Shown here: piece after piece, positions 56,736 to 64,000 of the stretch
Layout of the letters: each line of letters begins with the position of its first letter
How positions within the stretch are numbered: the first letter of the stretch is position 1
DNA from: Leucobacter sp. cx-42
GTDB lineage: Bacteria > Actinomycetota > Actinomycetes > Actinomycetales > Microbacteriaceae
Assembly (NCBI RefSeq): GCF_014529985.1
Contig: NZ_JACVMU010000006.1
Location: forward strand, 124,001 to 188,000
Length of the DNA stretch: 64,000 bases
Direction of reading: 5' to 3'
The notes under the pieces: generated by a model
What the model was told of the DNA's origin: nothing
The model's input: the letters and a program-made list of their open reading frames with translations, nothing else
Database searches by the model: none
Translations under genes and position numbers: made by a program

Positions 56736-57929
56736 TTACTCGACGATCTTGGTGACGGTGCCTGCACCAACGGTGCGGCCACCCTCACGGATAGCGAAGC
56801 CGAGGCCCTCTTCCATAGCGATGGGCTGGATCAGCTCAACAACCATGTCAGTGGTATCGCCGGGCATAACCATCGGCTTGTCCTCGGGGAGGGTGATAAC
56901 ACCGGTCACGTCAGTCGTACGGAAGTAGAACTGGGGACGGTAGTTCGTCTCGAACGGGTTGTGACGGCCGCCCTCATCCTTCTTGAGGATGTAAGCGGTG
57001 CCCTCGAACTTGGTGTGAGGGGTGATCGAACCGGGTGCAACAACAACCTGGCCGCGCTCAACGTCTTCACGCTTGGTGCCGCGGAGGAGGAGGCCACAGT
57101 TCTCGCCTGCCCAAGCCTCGTCGAGCTGCTTGTGGAACATCTCGATACCGGTAACGGTGGTCTTCTGCGTGGGACGCAGGCCAACGATCTCGACCTCAGA
57201 GTTGATCTTCAGGGTGCCACGCTCTGCACGGCCGGTAACGACGGTGCCACGACCGGTGATCGTGAAGACGTCCTCGACGGGCATAAGGAACGGCTTGTCC
57301 TTGTCACGTACGGGATCGGGGATGTTCTCGTCGACTGCTTCCATGAGCTCAACGATCGAGTTAGCCCACTTCTCGTCACCCTGGAGTGCCTGGTAGCCCG
57401 AAACGCGGACGACGGGGACGTCGTCTCCGGGGTAACCCTGCTTCGAGAGCTCCTCACGGACCTCCATCTCGACGAGCTCAAGCATCTCTTCGTCCTCAAC
57501 CTGGTCGCACTTGTTCAGTGCAACGAGGAGGTAAGGAACGCCGACCTGCTTTGCAAGGAGGATGTGCTCCTTGGTCTGAGCCATCATGCCGTCAGTAGCA
57601 GCAACCACGAGGATCGCGCCGTCCATCTGAGCAGCACCGGTGATCATGTTCTTGATGTAGTCGGCGTGGCCGGGTGCATCAACGTGAGCGTAGTGACGCT
57701 TCGGGGTCTCGTACTCAACGTGCGAGATGTTGATGGTGATGCCGCGCTGGCGCTCCTCGGGAGCCGAGTCGATCGTTGCGAAGTCGCGCTGAACGTTGGT
57801 CTCCGAAGGGAACTTGTCAGCAAGGGTCTTCGAGATCGCAGCGGTAAGAGTGGTCTTACCGTGGTCAACGTGACCGATGGTTCCGATGTTAACGTGCGGC
57901 TTGGTCCGCTCGAACTTGGCCTTCGCCAC
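56736..57929 (-). CDS. tuf: Elongation factor Tu
   Basis: The product is 397 residues from the GTG at 57929, with GAGGAGG 6-7 nt upstream. The G1 motif is [10 protein letters not shown] (19-28), G3 is DAPGHADY and G4 is NKCDQ. It delivers aminoacyl-tRNA to the ribosome. It lies 160 bp after fusA, with a hairpin in between that may lower read-through, so tuf may have its own promoter. Confidence 0.98.
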   Translation of the reverse strand: MAKAKFERTKPHVNIGTIGHVDHGKTTLTAAISKTLADKFPSETNVQRDFATIDSAPEERQRGITINISHVEYETPKRHYAHVDAPGHADYIKNMITGAAQMDGAILVVAATDGMMAQTKEHILLAKQVGVPYLLVALNKCDQVEDEEMLELVEMEVREELSKQGYPGDDVPVVRVSGYQALQGDEKWANSIVELMEAVDENIPDPVRDKDKPFLMPVEDVFTITGRGTVVTGRAERGTLKINSEVEIVGLRPTQKTTVTGIEMFHKQLDEAWAGENCGLLLRGTKREDVERGQVVVAPGSITPHTKFEGTAYILKKDEGGRHNPFETNYRPQFYFRTTDVTGVITLPEDKPMVMPGDTTDMVVELIQPIAMEEGLGFAIREGGRTVGAGTVTKIVE

Positions 57930-58045
57930 TATGGTCCTCCTCAGGACGTAGTACACAGAGCTCCTCCGACGGTTTCGGAGGCTCCGGGTACAGGTTTATG
58001 TGTTTATGTTACAAGCTCTGGACGCTCAGCGCGACCTGAGCCGTA

Positions 58046-58078
58046 GATCAGGGGCGAGTTTCTTCCTCGCCCCTGATC
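58046..58078 (-). terminator. Hairpin between fusA and tuf
   Basis: Arms GATCAGGGGCGAG (58046-58058) and complement (58066-58078), 13 bp perfect, 12 bp after the fusA stop. No T-tract follows on the minus strand, so it may be a partial terminator or a processing site. Confidence 0.6.
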
Positions 58079-58089
58079 ACAGGCGGGAG

Positions 58090-60210
58090 TTACTCGCCCT
58101 TAGCCTTCTGAACGATCTCTTCGGCTACTGCCTTCGGCACCTCAGCGTAGGAGTCGAAGGTCATCGAGAACACGGCACGACCACTGGTCTTCGACCGGAG
58201 GTCACCGATGTACCCGAACATCTCTGAAAGCGGAACCAGCGCGCGGATAACCTTCACGCCACTTGCGTCTTCCATCGACTGGATCTGGCCACGACGCGAG
58301 TTGAGGTCGCCGATAACATCGCCCATGTACTCCTCAGGAGTACGAACCTCAACAGCCATCATCGGCTCAAGCAGCACGGGCTGAGCCATGCGAGCTGCTT
58401 CCTTGAACGCGATCGAGCCAGCAATCTTGAACGCCATCTCCGACGAGTCAACGTCGTGGTAAGCGCCGTCAAGCAGGGTTGCCTTGACGTTAACAACGGG
58501 GAAGCCAGCGAGGATGCCGTACTGCATTGCATCCTGGATACCAGCGTTGACCGAAGGGATGTACTCGCGGGGAATACGGCCGCCGGTGACCTTGTCTTCG
58601 AACTCGTAGATCTTGTCGCTGCCTTCCTCTGCATCGAGAGGAGCGATAGCGATCTGGACCTTTGCGAACTGACCCGAACCACCGGTCTGCTTCTTGTGGG
58701 TGTAGTCGTACTTCTCAACCGTCTTGCGGATGGTCTCGCGGTACGCAACCTGGGGCTTGCCCACGTTTGCCTCAACCTTGAATTCGCGCTTCATGCGGTC
58801 AACAAGAATGTCGAGGTGGAGCTCGCCCATACCCGCAATAACGGTCTGGCCGGTCTCAGCGTTGAGGCTCACGCGGAACGTGGGGTCCTCTTCAGCAAGC
58901 TTCTGGATAGCAGTGCCGAGCTTCTCCTGGTCACCCTTGGTCTTAGGCTCAATAGCGACCTCGATGACGGGCTCAGGGAAGGTCATCGACTCGAGAACTA
59001 CCTGGTTTGCGGGATCGCAAAGGGTGTCACCGGTCGTGGTGTCCTTGAGGCCGATAACCGCGTAGATGTTGCCTGCGGTGAGGTTATCTACAGGGTTCTC
59101 CTTGTTGGCGTGCATCTGGAAGATCTTGCCGATGCGCTCCTTCTTGCCCTTGGTCGAGTTCACGACCTGAGCACCGGAGTCAAGCTGGCCCGAGTACACG
59201 CGAACGTAGGTCAGACGACCGAAGAACGGGTGAACTGCAACCTTGAAGGCGAGAGCCGAGAAGGGCTCGTCTGCCTGAGGCTTACGGGGGATGACGACCG
59301 ACTCATCGCGGGGATCGTGAGCCTCGATAGCGCCGATGTCGAGCGGGTTGGGGAGGAAGTCCACAACTGCGTCGAGCACGGGCTGGATGCCACGGTTCTT
59401 GAACGCCGAGCCACAGTACACGGGGTACAGCTCGTTGTTCACAACAAGCTTGCGGATGCCGCCCTTGATCTCGTCGATGGTGAGCTCTTCGCCACCGAAG
59501 AACTTCTCGAGGAGTGCGTCATCAGTCTCAGCTGCGGTCTCAACGATCTTCAGGCGGTACTCTTCAGCCTTCGCCTGGAGCTCTGCGGGGATCTCGCGAG
59601 TCTCGTAGTTTGCACCGAGGGTAACGTCGCCCTTAGCGTCGCCTTCCCAAACGAATGCCTTCATCGAGAGGAGGTCGACAACGCCAACGAAGTCGCTCTC
59701 CGAACCGATCGGGAGCTGCATAACGAGCGGCTTAGCGCCGAGGCGGCTGACGATGGTGTCTACGGTGAAGTAGAAGTCAGCACCCATCTTGTCCATCTTG
59801 TTGACGAAGCAAATGCGGGGAACGCCGTACTTGTCAGCCTGACGCCAAACGGTCTCTGACTGGGGCTCAACGCCCTCCTTGCCGTCGAACACTGCGACTG
59901 CGCCATCGAGGACGCGGAGCGAACGCTCCACCTCGACGGTGAAGTCAACGTGACCCGGGGTGTCAATGATGTTGATCTGGTTCTTGTTCCAGAAGCAGGT
60001 AACAGCGGCCGACGTAATCGTGATGCCGCGCTCCTTCTCCTGCTCCATCCAGTCAGTGGTCGCGCCGCCGTCGTGGGTCTCGCCCAGCTTGTGGTTCACA
60101 CCCGTGTAGAACAGGATGCGCTCGGTCGTGGTGGTCTTGCCAGCATCGATGTGAGCCATGATGCCGATGTTGCGGACCTTGTTCAGGTCCGTGAGCACGT
60201 CTTGTGCCAC
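58090..60210 (-). CDS. fusA: Elongation factor G
   Basis: The product is 706 residues from the GTG at 60210 ([17 protein letters not shown]), with GGAGGAG upstream; the 28 codons before it are not conserved. GTP motifs are [12 protein letters not shown] (19-30), [16 protein letters not shown] and [10 protein letters not shown]. Domain IV ends in [19 protein letters not shown]. It drives translocation and is the fusidic acid target. Confidence 0.98.
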   Translation of the reverse strand: MAQDVLTDLNKVRNIGIMAHIDAGKTTTTERILFYTGVNHKLGETHDGGATTDWMEQEKERGITITSAAVTCFWNKNQINIIDTPGHVDFTVEVERSLRVLDGAVAVFDGKEGVEPQSETVWRQADKYGVPRICFVNKMDKMGADFYFTVDTIVSRLGAKPLVMQLPIGSESDFVGVVDLLSMKAFVWEGDAKGDVTLGANYETREIPAELQAKAEEYRLKIVETAAETDDALLEKFFGGEELTIDEIKGGIRKLVVNNELYPVYCGSAFKNRGIQPVLDAVVDFLPNPLDIGAIEAHDPRDESVVIPRKPQADEPFSALAFKVAVHPFFGRLTYVRVYSGQLDSGAQVVNSTKGKKERIGKIFQMHANKENPVDNLTAGNIYAVIGLKDTTTGDTLCDPANQVVLESMTFPEPVIEVAIEPKTKGDQEKLGTAIQKLAEEDPTFRVSLNAETGQTVIAGMGELHLDILVDRMKREFKVEANVGKPQVAYRETIRKTVEKYDYTHKKQTGGSGQFAKVQIAIAPLDAEEGSDKIYEFEDKVTGGRIPREYIPSVNAGIQDAMQYGILAGFPVVNVKATLLDGAYHDVDSSEMAFKIAGSIAFKEAARMAQPVLLEPMMAVEVRTPEEYMGDVIGDLNSRRGQIQSMEDASGVKVIRALVPLSEMFGYIGDLRSKTSGRAVFSMTFDSYAEVPKAVAEEIVQKAKGE

Positions 60211-60323
60211 AGGGGTCTCCTCCGGGTGGGGATGAACGTTCGAAAGTGCGGGAGCGGATCGCCCCGCAGGTGGCGGATCGGGCCGGTGAGGCACCGATCC
60301 GCCAACTGGGTGCTACCTGCTGA

Positions 60324-60794
60324 TTACCAGCGGTAGTGAGCGAACGCGCGGTTCGACTCAGCCATCTTGTGAGTGTCCTCACGACGCTTTACAGCGGCGC
60401 CGAGGCCATTCGATGCGTCGAGGATCTCGTTGGTGAGACGCTCGGTCATCGTGTTCTCACGACGAGCCTTTGCGTAGCTGGTGAGCCAACGCAGTGCGAG
60501 GGTGTTCGCACGGTGCGGCTTTACCTCAACGGGCACCTGGTAGGTCGAGCCGCCAACACGACGCGAACGTACCTCAAGGGTGGGACGCACGTTGTCGAGC
60601 GCCTTCTTGAGTACGGTCACGGCATCCTGGCCGCTCTTCTCTGCGACGGTCTCGAGTGCACCGTAAACGATGCGCTCTGCGAGACCCTTCTTGCCGTCAA
60701 CAAGAATCTTGTTGACGAGCTGGCTTACGATCGGTGCGCCGTATACCGGATCGGCGACGACGGGACGCTTAGGAGCGGGACCTTTACGAGGCAT
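60324..60794 (-). CDS. rpsG: 30S ribosomal protein uS7
   Basis: The 156-residue protein with [19 protein letters not shown] and the conserved [14 protein letters not shown], ending in [13 protein letters not shown]. It initiates assembly of the 30S head. It overlaps the rpsL stop by one base. Confidence 0.98.
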   Translation of the reverse strand: MPRKGPAPKRPVVADPVYGAPIVSQLVNKILVDGKKGLAERIVYGALETVAEKSGQDAVTVLKKALDNVRPTLEVRSRRVGGSTYQVPVEVKPHRANTLALRWLTSYAKARRENTMTERLTNEILDASNGLGAAVKRREDTHKMAESNRAFAHYRW

Positions 60795-61165
60795 TACTTC
60801 ACCTTCTTTGCACCGTAGCGGCTACGAGCCTGCTGGCGATCCTTGACCGCCTGCGTGTCGAGCGCGCCGCGCACGATCTTGTAACGAACACCGGGGAGGT
60901 CCTTCACACGACCACCGCGAACGAGCACCATCGAGTGCTCCTGGAGGTTGTGGCCCTCACCGGGGATGTACGCAGTTACCTCGGTACCGTTCGAAAGCTT
61001 CACACGAGCGACCTTACGCATCGCCGAGTTCGGCTTCTTAGGGGTGGTGGTGTACACACGGGTGCACACGCCGCGCTGCTGAGGGTTCGCCTTCAGAGCG
61101 GGCGCCTTGGTCTTCGAGACCTTCGGCGTCCGGCCCTTGCGAACCAGCTGCTGAATAGTAGGCAC
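60794..61165 (-). CDS. rpsL: 30S ribosomal protein uS12
   Basis: The 123-residue decoding-centre protein shows [20 protein letters not shown], with Lys43, and [12 protein letters not shown], with Lys88. Both residues whose change gives streptomycin resistance are wild type. It starts the str operon rpsL-rpsG-fusA(-tuf). Confidence 0.98.
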   Translation of the reverse strand: MPTIQQLVRKGRTPKVSKTKAPALKANPQQRGVCTRVYTTTPKKPNSAMRKVARVKLSNGTEVTAYIPGEGHNLQEHSMVLVRGGRVKDLPGVRYKIVRGALDTQAVKDRQQARSRYGAKKVK

Positions 61166-61441
61166 TGATTCTCCTAGTTAGTCCTGCACGGTGACAGGAA
61201 TGCTTCACATGGTTGAGCATGCGTGCTTGCTTGCACAAGCACTGAGCTGCTGCCGCTCACGATCCACAAAAGCGGATCATGAGAGGCTGAGTGCAGCTAT
61301 GCCGTGGGGGTTTCATCTCGGACGAGATGAGGGACCCACAGTGCGCGCCACCCTTGCCCGCATGCGAGCATGCGAATAACGGCGGTACACACCTCGTTCC
61401 ACTTTACGGGCGATTGGCCAGATTCGCAAGATTCCGCGGGG
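61166..61441 (-). promoter_or_regulatory. str operon leader region with hairpins
   Basis: No coding frame is credible in these 276 bp. Structures include GTGCTTG/CAAGCAC (61223-61242, 7 bp perfect) and a long hairpin 61304-61339 (GTGGG/CCCAC outside, TCATCTC/GAGATGA inside). A tandem repeat GCATGCGA x2 lies at 61360-61375. They may form the rpsL leader or terminate the upstream membrane-gene transcript. I could not place a confident -10/-35 pair. Confidence 0.45.
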
Positions 61442-62080
61442 TTACGCGGGCGGTTCTAGGTGCTTTGCCAGCTCCTCGAGGAGCGCCTCAACCTGAGGCT
61501 CCACAAATCGCGCAATTGCCGCGCGAACGTCGGGTCGGTGCGTCACGAGGGCAGCGCACACGGCATTGCCCGTGTCGACGGCGACGCGATCCGCCACAAT
61601 CAATTCCTGCCGCAGCACATCGCGCTCTGCAGGCGTCATTGGCGGGCGCGGGAGTGCGACACTCCCCCGGTCCTGTTCGGCGAGTTCGCCCATGGTGAAG
61701 AGGAATGGCTGCCCATCGTCACCGGGCTCCGGGTCGGGATCGATTCCGTCAAACTCCGGCTCGAGTCCCGCGAGTGGATCATAGCCAGGCGCCGACCACG
61801 CTTCGGCACCCTGGAGTTCTGCATACAGCGCCGGCAATGCGGCCTCCGTAAACTCATCAACTCGGCGGTCGATGATCTTTTGCATGCGCGCGATGAGCGC
61901 GTGGGTCACCTGATGCGGCGTTGCATCAGGAATACCGGCTGCTCCAATGAGCGGCGAGCCAATGCACCGTCGACAGATGCGAGCGCGTCCCTTGTGCACC
62001 GGCGGCGCCCACTTCGGGACCCAACGGAGCCAGGCGGCGATGGCATCAGCGACATCGTCCTCGACGGTGCGGGAGTTCAT
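61442..62080 (-). CDS. Conserved hypothetical protein, third gene of the rpoC-rpsL cluster
   Basis: The 212-residue soluble-looking protein has an N-terminal part with a single CxxC pair (ICRRCIG, Cys36/Cys39) in a basic context. An acidic low-complexity middle (EPEFDGIDPDPEPGDDGQP, about 107-125) precedes a helical C-terminal half. I recognise no family. Its ATG overlaps the stop of the upstream membrane-protein gene by 4 bp. That makes it the last gene of a coupled trio downstream of rpoC and immediately upstream of the rpsL leader. Confidence 0.8.
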   Translation of the reverse strand: MNSRTVEDDVADAIAAWLRWVPKWAPPVHKGRARICRRCIGSPLIGAAGIPDATPHQVTHALIARMQKIIDRRVDEFTEAALPALYAELQGAEAWSAPGYDPLAGLEPEFDGIDPDPEPGDDGQPFLFTMGELAEQDRGSVALPRPPMTPAERDVLRQELIVADRVAVDTGNAVCAALVTHRPDVRAAIARFVEPQVEALLEELAKHLEPPA

Positions 62081-62562
62081 TCAGATGGCTCGTCTCGCTC
62101 CCACGGCCAACGCGGTGGTGGCAGCTCCGTGTACACCCGACGCACGAGCACCGCCCAGAACGCAAGACATGATACGAACCAGATCGGCACCAGCACCCAT
62201 GCGTAGACGCTCAGCCAGGTCTCTTCGATGTGCAATCCACCGAGTGTTCCCCCGAGGCACCACACCAGGTACGCGAGCAGCGATCCAACGAACATCGTCG
62301 TCCATGCGGGATGCACTCGTCCACGCAATAGCGCGAGCGCCTGTTGCCACATGGTTGTAGCAAGCGCCACGAGCGCAATTACAACAAGTACGGGTGCGAG
62401 CCACCGCGGCACGCTTTCCGTCTGCACCGGGGATGCGGATCCGAGCAAGCTCGTGAATCCCCACACCGCGACGAGCAATGCCACGGCGACAACCAAACAC
62501 GCGGCAATGAGCCCGCGGACGTATCCACGGGTCACGCCGCGTCTTGGTTGAGGAGCCATCAC
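62077..62562 (-). CDS. Multi-pass membrane protein of unknown function
   Basis: The 161-residue protein has a basic N terminus (PQPRRGVTRGYVRG) and four hydrophobic segments, roughly 18-42, 53-75, 87-108 and 117-140. A Pro/Trp-rich charged tail (PPPRWPWERDEPSE) follows. No diagnostic motif is recognised. It overlaps the downstream gene by 4 bp and the upstream gene by 1 bp. Confidence 0.8.
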   Translation of the reverse strand: MMAPQPRRGVTRGYVRGLIAACLVVAVALLVAVWGFTSLLGSASPVQTESVPRWLAPVLVVIALVALATTMWQQALALLRGRVHPAWTTMFVGSLLAYLVWCLGGTLGGLHIEETWLSVYAWVLVPIWFVSCLAFWAVLVRRVYTELPPPRWPWERDEPSE

Positions 62563-63572
62563 TACTTTGAGTTCACCTCTGCGAGTGCGACCTCGTACTC
62601 GTCAAGCAGCTCTGCGTTACGGTTGCGCACGCGGCGACCGCGGAAGCCAATCCACGCACCGAACCAGACAGTCACCTCACGGGCGACGATGCCAGCTGCG
62701 ATGGCCGGCATCGTAAAGCCATACTGCTCAATGATCGCGAAGGGATCGGTACCGATCCCGATGCCGAGCCCGAAGCGCGCGTAGAGCGCAGCGCCAGCGG
62801 TAGCCGCAAGCCAGGTTGCGACGCCAACGAAGAAACCAAAGACGATGTACGCCCACCAGCCAGCTCGTCCGACAATCAGCACCAGCAGCGCGAGCGCAGC
62901 GAAGAAACCGAAGACTGCGGCTTCAAAGCCCCAGTTCTGCAGGAGCGGGAGCAGGCCCTCGCTGAGGTACGTCGATGGCGGGAACTGTGGTGCCTGCCAT
63001 GCCGCATAGACACCTGCGAGCACGACGCCGAAACCGACCATGGCGACGAGTGAGATGAGCACGCCCACGCCACGATTGCCACGCAGATCTGGCGGCATCG
63101 GAGTCTGCATGTACAGGGCCGCCATCGGATGCTCTGCGCTGATGCGAATCTCGCCGTCACGCTCAGTCACCGCAACAGTGTCAGGCTCTGCCACGACCAC
63201 TTCCGCAGCGGCACTCGGGAGTTCCTCGAACTCCGCTACCTCGGGAAGTACCGAGGTAGCCGCCGCAGGCGCGGGTGCCACGCCAGTGGTTGACGCGTCA
63301 TCTGCGAGCGGCAAGTCCATCTCAGTTGCAACCTCGGAAAGCGCCTCACGACGACGAAGTTCAACGTCGTCTACCGTGAGGGGCGCTTGCGGATCCGCCG
63401 AAACAACCTCGGTTGACGCATCAACCGGCGTAGCGGATGCCGCAATTGACTGATCCGCCGATTCCTCAGTGCCAACCGCACGCGCGCGCTCGACTGCCTC
63501 AAGAACCTGGTTCTCTTCAACGACGTCCTCAGTAACGGGTGCGCCGGGGTTCGGCTTCTCGTTCTCAGTCAT
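62562..63572 (-). CDS. Membrane protein with long acidic disordered N-terminal region
   Basis: The first ~150 of 336 residues are acidic and Ala/Val/Glu-rich with no predicted fold. The C-terminal half has four or five membrane helices (about 165-310) and ends with a basic stretch (FRGRRVRNRNAELL). The long cytosolic acidic region resembles an interaction tail. The family is not recognised. It begins the trio that follows rpoC, about 110 bp after the rpoC terminator. Confidence 0.82.
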   Translation of the reverse strand: MTENEKPNPGAPVTEDVVEENQVLEAVERARAVGTEESADQSIAASATPVDASTEVVSADPQAPLTVDDVELRRREALSEVATEMDLPLADDASTTGVAPAPAAATSVLPEVAEFEELPSAAAEVVVAEPDTVAVTERDGEIRISAEHPMAALYMQTPMPPDLRGNRGVGVLISLVAMVGFGVVLAGVYAAWQAPQFPPSTYLSEGLLPLLQNWGFEAAVFGFFAALALLVLIVGRAGWWAYIVFGFFVGVATWLAATAGAALYARFGLGIGIGTDPFAIIEQYGFTMPAIAAGIVAREVTVWFGAWIGFRGRRVRNRNAELLDEYEVALAEVNSK

Positions 63573-63677
63573 CGGTGCTCCTCACTGGTGGGGATCGCAC
63601 CACGCACACATGCGGGCACGGTGATATGGCAAATACCGTACTCTGCCCTACCGACATTCCGCGATCAGCGCGCCGTA

Positions 63678-63735
63678 GCGTTACCAAAAAACGAAAACGG
63701 CCCCGGTCCACTGCTTGCGCAGCGGCCGGGGCCGT
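63678..63735 (-). terminator. Terminator of rpoC
   Basis: Arms ACGGCCCCGG (63697-63706) and complement (63726-63735) with an internal smaller stem. On the minus strand a T-rich tract follows (complement of AAAAAACGAAAA, 63685-63696). It lies 14 bp past the rpoC stop. Confidence 0.85.
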
Positions 63736-63748
63736 CATCGAGAACTTC

Positions 63749-64000
<252 letters not shown>

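Noticed and set aside
58456-59859. 467-codon open frame antisense to fusA
   Set aside because: Shadow of the highly biased fusA coding sequence.

Overview
This window is a high-GC (about 60% by eye) chromosomal segment from an actinobacterium, most likely of the order Micrococcales and probably the family Microbacteriaceae. The basis is the paired guaB/guaB3 IMP dehydrogenase genes with SURF1 and DUF3817 beside guaA, a GTP-dependent PEP carboxykinase, a RamB-type regulator, a CIRCE-like element at groES, a short-lid adenylate kinase, and the actinobacterial order of the str, S10, spc and alpha ribosomal operons. Almost everything is chromosomal core. I see no insertion sequence, prophage, CRISPR array, rRNA operon or toxin-antitoxin pair.

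Left part (1-22 kb): an AzgA-type purine permease, an FKBP prolyl isomerase, a fumarylacetoacetate hydrolase family protein, aspartase, an MFS exporter, and a lemA-htpX pair. Next come a tRNA with anticodon UAA and an unusual architecture, three small membrane proteins, and GTP-dependent PEPCK divergent from a RamB-like short-chain fatty acyl regulator. They are followed by a Bax-inhibitor-1 family protein, then the guanine nucleotide genes guaB, guaB3, SURF1, DUF3817 and guaA read leftwards, and RarD.

Middle part (22-38 kb): groES behind a CIRCE-like operator (no groEL here), a THUMP-like methyltransferase, a TetR regulator, and a tightly overlapping cassette glmS-acpS-alr-tsaE-tsaB-rimI-tsaD. 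This cassette joins cell-wall precursor synthesis, acyl carrier protein activation and the t6A tRNA modification. coaA is divergent from glmS. rplM-rpsI-glmM and truA follow. A membrane O-acyltransferase with an SGNH domain and an ankyrin protein lie on the opposite strand between truA and rplQ.

Right part (38-64 kb): a near-complete ribosomal supercluster read leftwards, from rpsJ to rplQ. It includes secY, adk, map, infA, rpmJ and rpoA. uS14 and uS4 genes are absent from their usual slots. Upstream lie a WecA-like glycosyl-1-phosphate transferase and a PglF/CapD-like nucleotide-sugar dehydratase, then the str operon (rpsL, rpsG, fusA, tuf). A three-gene cluster of unknown proteins, two of them membrane proteins, separates rpsL from the 3' end of rpoC at the window edge.

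The points most worth a second look are the tRNA-UAA with a leucine-type D arm but no long variable arm, a strongly over-represented 10-bp palindrome GCGGATCCGC, a terminator-like hairpin in the slot where uS14 is missing, apparently leaderless promoters, and the uncharacterised membrane cluster between rpoC and rpsL.
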